Source: Mesorhizobium sangaii (lineage in GTDB: Bacteria > Pseudomonadota > Alphaproteobacteria > Rhizobiales > Rhizobiaceae). From it: a stretch of 37,664 nucleotides of DNA. A program made the translations under genes and the position numbers. The notes under the pieces were generated by a model. That model searched no databases, had not been told where the DNA came from, and saw nothing but the letters and a program-made list of their open reading frames with translations. Below, in pieces: positions 32,725-37,664 of the stretch (its first letter is position 1; the number at the start of each line of letters is the position of its first letter). Location of the stretch: the NCBI RefSeq assembly GCF_014207355.1, contig NZ_JACHEF010000003.1, forward strand, positions 1 to 37,664. The letters run 5' to 3'.

Positions 32725-33498
32725 CTATTCTTCCGGCTCGCCAGGCTTGCGCAGCAGATACGTATCCATGATCCAGCCCTTTTGCAGACGGGCTTCCTCG
32801 CGGACCCTTTCGATCTCCGAGCCGACATCGCCGATCCGGCCCGAGAGAATAATCTCGTCCGCTGTGCCGAGATAGGCGCCCCAGTGGATGACGACATCCT
32901 TGTCGGCAAGTGTGTTGAACGCGCATTTTCCGTCCAGCATGACAACCGTGCTGCCGGCATTGTCGGCCAGGCCCTCCTGGGTGAGGCGGCGGCCGGTGGT
33001 GACCAGGACGGAATCGCCGATGCGGTTCAGCGCCATTTTGTGGCTGGCGGCAAGCGCCTGGATAGCGGTGATGCCTGGAATGACCTCCAGTTCGAACGCG
33101 ACATTGCCTCTCAGGCGCACGCGCTCGAGGATGCGCAGCGCGCTGTCGTAGAGCGAGGGATCGCCCCAGATCAGAAATGCACCGCAGCCATCCTTTGCAA
33201 TCTCGTCGCGGATCAGGGCTTCGTAGATGGCGGCAATGGCCTCGTGCCAGTCGTCGACCGTCGAGCGGTAGGAGGGCGCCGGCTCGGCGCGCACCGGCAC
33301 GTCGAATTCGACGCGGCGCGACTTCGGATTGGTGACGAAGCGATCCCAGATCTGGCGGCGCAGGTCGGCAAGGTCGTTCTTTTTCGCGCCCTTGTCGGGG
33401 ATGAACAGCACGTCGGCGCAATTGAGGCCGTTTATGGCCTGAACGGTCATGTGGTCTGGATTGCCGGCGCCGATGCCGATGACGAGAAGCTTGCGCAT
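32725..33498 (-). CDS. cobF: Precorrin-6A synthase (deacetylating)
   Basis: A 257-residue SAM-dependent methyltransferase of the aerobic cobalamin pathway; it methylates C-1 of the corrin ring and releases the acetyl group. It begins MRKLLVIGIGAGNPDHMTVQAINGLNCADVLF, the GxGxG-like precorrin methylase start, and shows GAFLIWGDPSLYDSALRILERV and EVIPGITAIQALAASHKMALNRIG. AGGAG stands before the ATG at 33498; the longer frame to 33681 is unsupported. No other cob gene is in the window, so it is separated from its pathway cluster. It is convergent with the mod locus and divergent from DUF4424. No cobalamin riboswitch was seen upstream. Confidence 0.95.
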   Translation of the reverse strand: MRKLLVIGIGAGNPDHMTVQAINGLNCADVLFIPDKGAKKNDLADLRRQIWDRFVTNPKSRRVEFDVPVRAEPAPSYRSTVDDWHEAIAAIYEALIRDEIAKDGCGAFLIWGDPSLYDSALRILERVRLRGNVAFELEVIPGITAIQALAASHKMALNRIGDSVLVTTGRRLTQEGLADNAGSTVVMLDGKCAFNTLADKDVVIHWGAYLGTADEIILSGRIGDVGSEIERVREEARLQKGWIMDTYLLRKPGEPEE

Positions 33499-33629
33499 GG
33501 AACGATCTCCTGCCCGATCGGAACCTGTTAGTCCAGAGCGCCATGGCGAGCCCGCGGATGCGGAAGGGCTTTGAAACGCCACATTGAAACGGCTAGGGTC
33601 GTGTCGGCATTCTAGCCGAGGGGGCTTCC

Positions 33630-34646
33630 ATGTTGAGATTTGTCCTGATCGCCGCGCTGGCGCTTTCAGCCGCGCCTGCATTCGCCAATGATTCGGTTGC
33701 CGAACTCGGCACCGGCGGCCTGATCCTGTCCCGCAGCGATGCCGTGTCGATGCAAAGCGAGGACCTCTTCATCTCGCCGGAAAAGGTGACGGTCGACTAC
33801 GTCTTCCACAACAACACCGACAAGGATGTCGACGCGATCGTCGCTTTCCCGATGCCCGACATTTCTGGCGATCCCGAGGAGATGCCGGCAATCCCTGAAA
33901 ATCAGAGCGACAATTTTCTCGGCTTCGAGGTGACGATCGACGGTGTCGCCGCCAAGCCACAGCTCGAGCAGAAGGTGTTCGCGCTCGGCATCGACATCGG
34001 TGCCGATCTGAAGGCGCAGAATGTGCCGTTCAACCCGTTTGGCGACGAGGCGAAGGCTGCATTGGCAAAGCTGTCGCAAGCGGTGGCCGACGATTGGGTC
34101 AACCGCGGCATCATCATCGAGGACACGATTGACGATAGTCCCGGCGCGAAACCCAACTACGCGCCGTTCTGGCAATTGCGGTCGACCTACTGGTGGCGCT
34201 CGACCTTTCCGGCCAACAAGGACGTTCACGTCTCGCACCGTTACAAGCCGAGCGTCGGCGGCACGTCTTCGGTCAGCTTTTTCTTCGACGGCAAGTTCCA
34301 GGGCCAATATGCCAGCTACAAGACCCGTTACTGCATGGACGACACCTTCGAGAACGCGGTGCGCAAGGCGGCGAAGGATGGTCCAGACGGCTATCCCCCG
34401 TACAACGAAAGCCGCATCGCCTATGTCCTGACCACCGGCGGCAACTGGGCGGCGGGCACCATCGGTAAGTTCAAGCTGACCGTCGACAAGGTCAATCCGA
34501 AAGCGCTGGTCTCGTTCTGCGGCGACAATGTCAAAAAGGTCGGGCCGACGACGTTCGAGATGACGGCGGACGATTTCTATCCCGAGCACGACATCGACAT
34601 CCTGCTCCTTGATCCGACGGACAACAATGGCGGGGATGCCAACTGA
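33630..34646 (+). CDS. Exported DUF4424 family protein
   Basis: A 338-residue protein with a Sec signal peptide (MLRFVLIAALALSAAPAFA, cut after about residue 19). The mature part begins NDSVAELGTGGLILSRSDAVSMQSEDLFISPEKVTVDYVFHNNTDKDVDAIVAFPMPDI, the DUF4424 pattern, and continues with FWQLRSTYWWRSTFPANKDVHVSHRYKPSVGG. The family looks like a beta-sandwich of unknown function. Two Cys residues in the C-terminal half (RYCMDD and SFCGDN) could form a disulfide. Its stop overlaps the folA start (TGATG), so the two are coupled. Confidence 0.9.
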   Translation: MLRFVLIAALALSAAPAFANDSVAELGTGGLILSRSDAVSMQSEDLFISPEKVTVDYVFHNNTDKDVDAIVAFPMPDISGDPEEMPAIPENQSDNFLGFEVTIDGVAAKPQLEQKVFALGIDIGADLKAQNVPFNPFGDEAKAALAKLSQAVADDWVNRGIIIEDTIDDSPGAKPNYAPFWQLRSTYWWRSTFPANKDVHVSHRYKPSVGGTSSVSFFFDGKFQGQYASYKTRYCMDDTFENAVRKAAKDGPDGYPPYNESRIAYVLTTGGNWAAGTIGKFKLTVDKVNPKALVSFCGDNVKKVGPTTFEMTADDFYPEHDIDILLLDPTDNNGGDAN

Positions 34647-35164
34647 TGCATGTTGCGATTTATGTTGCCATTGCCGAGAACGGCGTGATCGGGCGGGATG
34701 GCGGGCTGCCCTGGCGCCTGTCAACCGATCTCAAGCGTTTCAAGGCCGACACGATGGGCAAGCCGATCATCATGGGCCGCAAGACCTTTGAAGGCATCGG
34801 CCGGCCACTGCCGGGCAGACTGAACATCGTGGTCACCCGCGACAAGGCCTGGCGCGCCGAGGGCATCGAGGTGGCCCATTCACTCGAAGCCGCGATCCAG
34901 CTGGCCACGGTGCGCGGGCGCTGCATGGCCGGTGTGGACGAGGTCTGCGTCATCGGCGGCGGCGAAATCTACGCCCAGGCGCTGCCGCTGGCCGACCGGC
35001 TGCACGTCACCCATGTGCTGGCAACGGTCGACGGCGATGCGCATTTCCCGCCGATCGATCCCAATTCCTGGCGTATGGTCAGCTCACAGGAGGTTCCGGC
35101 GGGGGAAAAGGACAGCCACGCGACACGCTATTCGGTTTACGAGCGTCGCCGCGACGTGCATTGA
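34646..35164 (+). CDS. folA: Dihydrofolate reductase
   Basis: A 172-residue enzyme that reduces dihydrofolate to tetrahydrofolate with NADPH. Seen: VAIAENGVIGRDGGLPWRLSTDLKRFK with the proton-donor Asp28, MGRKTFEGIGRPLPGRLNIVVTRD for NADPH, VCVIGGGEIYAQALPLADRLHVTHV and a C-terminal beta hairpin. The start codon overlaps the DUF4424 stop by one base (TGATG). It works with ThyA encoded upstream in the window; trimethoprim is the classic inhibitor of this enzyme. Confidence 0.97.
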   Translation: MHVAIYVAIAENGVIGRDGGLPWRLSTDLKRFKADTMGKPIIMGRKTFEGIGRPLPGRLNIVVTRDKAWRAEGIEVAHSLEAAIQLATVRGRCMAGVDEVCVIGGGEIYAQALPLADRLHVTHVLATVDGDAHFPPIDPNSWRMVSSQEVPAGEKDSHATRYSVYERRRDVH

Positions 35165-35219
35165 AGACGACAAAGGGTCGCGACCGGACCAAATCGGACG
35201 AAGTCGGCAACGCATCGCG

Positions 35220-35247
35220 TTGAAAGCGTCTCGTGGCGTCCCTATAG
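35220..35247 (+). promoter_or_regulatory. Candidate promoter of hflKC, heat-shock-like
   Basis: TTGAAA (35220-35225), 16 bp, CTATAG (35242-35247), located 66 bp before the hflK start in a 149-bp gap. TTGAAA plus a C-rich run before the -10 resembles alphaproteobacterial RpoH promoters, and could equally be a sigma-70 promoter. Confidence 0.45.
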
Positions 35248-35313
35248 AAGAACGATACTGGATTTCGCGCCATAATACCGGCGCTTGAGGGAATTCTATG
35301 CGAAAGGACATTC

Positions 35314-36426
35314 ATGCCCTGGAACGATAAAAGCGGCGGCGGCGGCCCATGGGGCGGCGGCGGCAACAATCAGGGACCCTGGGGGCAGGGACCAAAGGGA
35401 CCGAGCGGCCCGCAGGGCTCGCCTCCCGATCTCGAAGACATCATCCGCCGCGGCCAGGACAGGCTCCGGCGCGCACTGCCGGGTGGCGGTGGCGCGAGCC
35501 CGGCTATTTTCGCGCTGATCGCGGCAGCACTCGTGGTGCTGTGGGCATTTCAGGCGGTTTACACCGTGCAGCCCGACGAGGTCGCGGTTGAACTGCGCTT
35601 CGGTAAGCCGAAGGCCGAACTGTCGCAGCCCGGCCTGCATTTCCATTGGTGGCCGCTCGAAACGGTCGAGACGGCGAAGATTTCCGAACAGCTCGTCGAC
35701 ATTGGCGGCGGCAACACCAGCGGCAACGGCCTGATGCTTTCAGGCGACCAGAACATCGTCAACGTCCAGTTCTCGGTGGCTTATCAGGTCTCCGACCCTC
35801 GGGCCTATCTGTTCGACGTCTCAGATCCCGACGGCATGCTGCGGCAGGTTGCCGAAAGCGCCATGCGCGAAGCCGTCGGTCGCCGGCCGGCGCAGGACAT
35901 CTTCCGCGATGACCGCCAGGGCATCGCCGCCTCGGTTCGCGAAATCATCCAGACCACGCTGGACGGCTACAAGGCCGGCCTCAACGTCAACGCCGTCTCG
36001 ATCGAGGATGCAGCACCGCCACGCGAGGTGGCCGATGCGTTCGACGAGGTGCAGCGTGCCGAGCAGGACGAAGACAAGTTCGTCGAGCAGGCCAACCAGT
36101 ACTCCAACCAGAAGCTCGGCCAGGCGCGTGGCGAGGCCGCACAGGTCCGCGAAGACGCGGCCGCCTACAAGAACCGGGTCGTGCAGGAAGCCGAAGGCGA
36201 GGCGCAGCGCTTCATCTCGGTCTATGACGAATATGCCAAGGCGCCGGATGTGACACGCAAGCGCCTCTATCTGGAAACCATGGAGAGAGTTCTGAAGGAT
36301 TCGAACAAGGTGATCGTCGAGCAGGGCAACGGGCAAGGGGTCGTTCCCTATCTGCCGCTGCCGGCATTGCAGCCGAAAGCGCCGGCACCGGCCGCCCCTG
36401 CTGCCGCGACGGGAGGTAACCAGTAA
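35314..36426 (+). CDS. hflK: FtsH protease modulator HflK
   Basis: A 370-residue inner-membrane SPFH/band-7 protein. The N-terminus is cytoplasmic and very Gly/Pro-rich (MPWNDKSGGGGPWGGGGN to about 60), then one membrane helix at about 66-84 (IFALIAAALVVLWAFQAVY) and the periplasmic SPFH domain (VQPDEVAVELRFGKPKAELSQPGLHFHWWPLETVE). A long helix follows (EVQRAEQDEDKFVEQANQYSNQK to AEGEAQRF), typical of HflK. With HflC it forms a large cage around FtsH and limits its attack on membrane proteins. The stop overlaps hflC by one base (TAATG). Confidence 0.96.
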   Translation: MPWNDKSGGGGPWGGGGNNQGPWGQGPKGPSGPQGSPPDLEDIIRRGQDRLRRALPGGGGASPAIFALIAAALVVLWAFQAVYTVQPDEVAVELRFGKPKAELSQPGLHFHWWPLETVETAKISEQLVDIGGGNTSGNGLMLSGDQNIVNVQFSVAYQVSDPRAYLFDVSDPDGMLRQVAESAMREAVGRRPAQDIFRDDRQGIAASVREIIQTTLDGYKAGLNVNAVSIEDAAPPREVADAFDEVQRAEQDEDKFVEQANQYSNQKLGQARGEAAQVREDAAAYKNRVVQEAEGEAQRFISVYDEYAKAPDVTRKRLYLETMERVLKDSNKVIVEQGNGQGVVPYLPLPALQPKAPAPAAPAAATGGNQ

Positions 36427-37394
36427 TGGCCAATCGTCTCCCCATCATCGTCGTCGCCGCCGCCATCATCCTGTTCCTGCTCTATTCGTCGGTGTTCGTG
36501 GTCAATGCGCGTCAGCAGGCGCTGGTGCTCAGGTTCGGCGAGATCGTCGACGTCAAGAGCGAGCCCGGCATCTACTTCAAGGCGCCGTTCTCGTTCTTCG
36601 ACGCCGATACTGTGCAACTGATCGAGAACCGTGTGCTGCGCTTCGACCTCGACAACATCCGCGTCCAGGTGTCGGGCGGCAAGTTCTATGAGGTCGATGC
36701 CTTCATCGCCTATCGCATCTCGGATCCGCGCGTCTTCCGTGCCGCCGTGTCCGGTCAGATCGAACTGGCCGAAGCTCGGCTCAGGACGCGTCTAGACGCT
36801 GCCTTGCGCCGCGTCTACGGTCTGCGCGATTTCGAGGCCGCGCTCTCCGAACAGCGCGCCGTAATGATGCGCGAAGTCCGCGATCAGCTCCGGCCCGACG
36901 CCACGTCGCTCGGCCTGCAGATCGAGGATGTCCGCATTCGCCGTACCGATCTCACCGCGGAAGTCTCGCAGCAGACTTACGACCGCATGAAGGCCGAACG
37001 CCTTGCAGAGGCTGCGCGGCTGAGGGCACGCGGCAACGAAGCGGCACAGCGCATCACGGCTCGCGCCGATCGCGAAGTGGTCGAGATCGTTGCCGAAGCG
37101 CGCAAAGAGTCGGAAATCCTGCGAGGCGAGGGCGAAGCCCAGCGCAGCGCCACCTTCGCGGAAGCGTATAAGCGCGACCCGGCCTTCTTCGATTTCTATC
37201 GGTCGATGAACGCCTATGGCACGGCGCTGGACAACACCGGGACGACCATGGTGCTGTCGCCGAACTCGGAGTTCTTCCGGTTCTTCCGCGATCCCGACGG
37301 CAAGGAGGCGCCGGCGAAGCCGGTTTCGCCAGTACCTGCCGCGCCTGCGACGGCACCTGCCGCGCCGGCGGCACAGCCCAGCACTAGCCCGTAG
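36426..37394 (+). CDS. hflC: FtsH protease modulator HflC
   Basis: A 322-residue partner of HflK. One N-terminal membrane helix (about 6-25, IIVVAAAIILFLLYSSVFVV) is followed by the SPFH domain (VNARQQALVLRFGEIVDVKSEPGIYFKAPF), the LGLQIEDVRIRRTDLTAEVSQQTYDRMKAERLAEAARLRARGNEAAQRI helix and GDPAFFDFYRSMNAY-like sequence. The C-terminus is Pro/Ala-rich. It forms the HflKC complex that encloses FtsH. Translationally coupled to hflK through a TAATG overlap, and the DUF2065 gene follows after 6 bp. Confidence 0.96.
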   Translation: MANRLPIIVVAAAIILFLLYSSVFVVNARQQALVLRFGEIVDVKSEPGIYFKAPFSFFDADTVQLIENRVLRFDLDNIRVQVSGGKFYEVDAFIAYRISDPRVFRAAVSGQIELAEARLRTRLDAALRRVYGLRDFEAALSEQRAVMMREVRDQLRPDATSLGLQIEDVRIRRTDLTAEVSQQTYDRMKAERLAEAARLRARGNEAAQRITARADREVVEIVAEARKESEILRGEGEAQRSATFAEAYKRDPAFFDFYRSMNAYGTALDNTGTTMVLSPNSEFFRFFRDPDGKEAPAKPVSPVPAAPATAPAAPAAQPSTSP

Positions 37395-37400
37395 CGGCAG

Positions 37401-37589
37401 GTGCAGGACTTTCTCGCCGCCATGGGCCTTGTCCTTGTGATAGAAGGTCTGGTCTATGGCGGCTTTCCCGGCCTTGCCAGGAAGCTGGCCACTGAAGTGC
37501 TGTCGCTGCCCGAGAATGCGTTGCGGATCGCCGGGCTGGCGGCGATTGCCATCGGTGTCGGCATCGTCTGGCTGGTGCGAAGCGGATGA
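37401..37589 (+). CDS. DUF2065 small membrane protein
   Basis: A 62-residue protein with two hydrophobic helices (DFLAAMGLVLVIEGLVYGGFP and IAGLAAIAIGVGIVWLV) separated by PGLARKLATEVLSLPENALR, which is the DUF2065 (YjeT-like) pattern. The start codon is GTG at 37401, 6 bp after the hflC stop, with GGCAGG upstream. Function unknown, but the position after hflC is widely conserved, which suggests a role at the HflKC-FtsH complex or in membrane quality control. Confidence 0.88.
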   Translation: MQDFLAAMGLVLVIEGLVYGGFPGLARKLATEVLSLPENALRIAGLAAIAIGVGIVWLVRSG

Positions 37590-37610
37590 GGGCGGCGAGC
37601 TTCGGTTTTC

Positions 37611-37664
37611 GGGATACGAGCTTCGATCCCGGGGATACGAACTTCGATCCCGGGATACGAACTT
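37611..37664. repeat. Short tandem repeats running off the window edge
   Basis: A 20-21-bp unit (GGGATACGARCTTCGATCCC) occurs at 37611-37630 and 37632-37651, and a third copy starts at 37652 and is cut by the window end. Each unit starts and ends with GGGAT/ATCCC complements, so joined units create CCCGGG palindromes. A related partial GCGAGCTTCGG lies just before (37595-37604). Located directly downstream of the hflKC-DUF2065 operon. Confidence 0.8.

Noticed and set aside
33499..33629. Possible cobalamin riboswitch upstream of cobF
   Set aside because: The 131-bp gap has no recognisable B12-box or suitable folding elements.

Overview
The window is a high-GC chromosomal segment from an alphaproteobacterium of the order Hyphomicrobiales (Rhizobiales), most likely Mesorhizobium or a close relative. 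Evidence: a two-piece, circularly permuted tmRNA on the minus strand whose tag reads ANDNYAEARLAA; the sspB-DUF4169-RHH_4 run; the thyA ... folA-hflK-hflC-DUF2065 order; and families such as DUF2853, DUF4424 and CobF. No insertion sequence, phage, plasmid or CRISPR gene was seen. The content is core or soft-core chromosome with a few decayed or low-GC3 spots.

Layout. (1) 1-2310: end of a sugar-type ABC importer operon (binding protein, single-domain ATPase, permease). (2) 2368-5937, minus: a UvrD/PcrA helicase with an odd 43-residue insert, and a secreted DUF2059 protein. (3) 6128-10213: membrane PQQ glucose dehydrogenase, a DUF2267-like protein with a possible small ORF before it, and an exported dienelactone-hydrolase-like protein. 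(4) 10236-12746: an EamA exporter divergent from an Lrp/AsnC regulator, then a thinly coding stretch with two small hypotheticals. (5) 12890-16056: hot-dog thioesterase divergent from a D-lactate-dehydrogenase-type flavoprotein, then a DyP peroxidase with 22-bp tandem repeats at its 5' end. (6) 16235-20128: a 1297-residue AsmA protein. (7) 20162-23408: SnoaL-fused ECF sigma factor, small ABM-like protein and MarR regulator, divergent from a ClC chloride channel gene that has lost its central part. (8) 23446-24481: RHH_4, DUF4169 and SspB. (9) 24600-26684: TetR regulator divergent from a Bcr/CflA drug exporter, with a clear palindromic operator. (10) 26727-27707: a frameshifted AAA ATPase gene and tmRNA. 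(11) 27914-37589: DUF2853, thymidylate synthase, a molybdate locus (mop, modABC, truncated modE), cobF, DUF4424, dihydrofolate reductase and the hflK-hflC-DUF2065 operon. The window ends inside another short tandem repeat.

How genes work together. ThyA and FolA form the dTMP/folate cycle. ModABC imports molybdate, with storage/sensing (Mop) and DNA binding (ModE-like) on separate polypeptides. SspB, tmRNA and HflKC all belong to protein quality control: ribosome rescue and tagging, ClpXP delivery, and FtsH modulation. Three divergent regulator/target pairs (Lrp/EamA, MarR/ClC, TetR/MFS) each have an inverted repeat in or near the shared promoter region.

No convincing entirely new system was found. 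The observations most worth a second look are the UvrD insert, the rearranged ClC gene, the split ModE/Mop arrangement, the MarR-ABM-ECF(SnoaL) cluster and the repeats near 16.1, 28.3 and 37.6 kb. All family calls come from reading the translations by eye; no database search was run.
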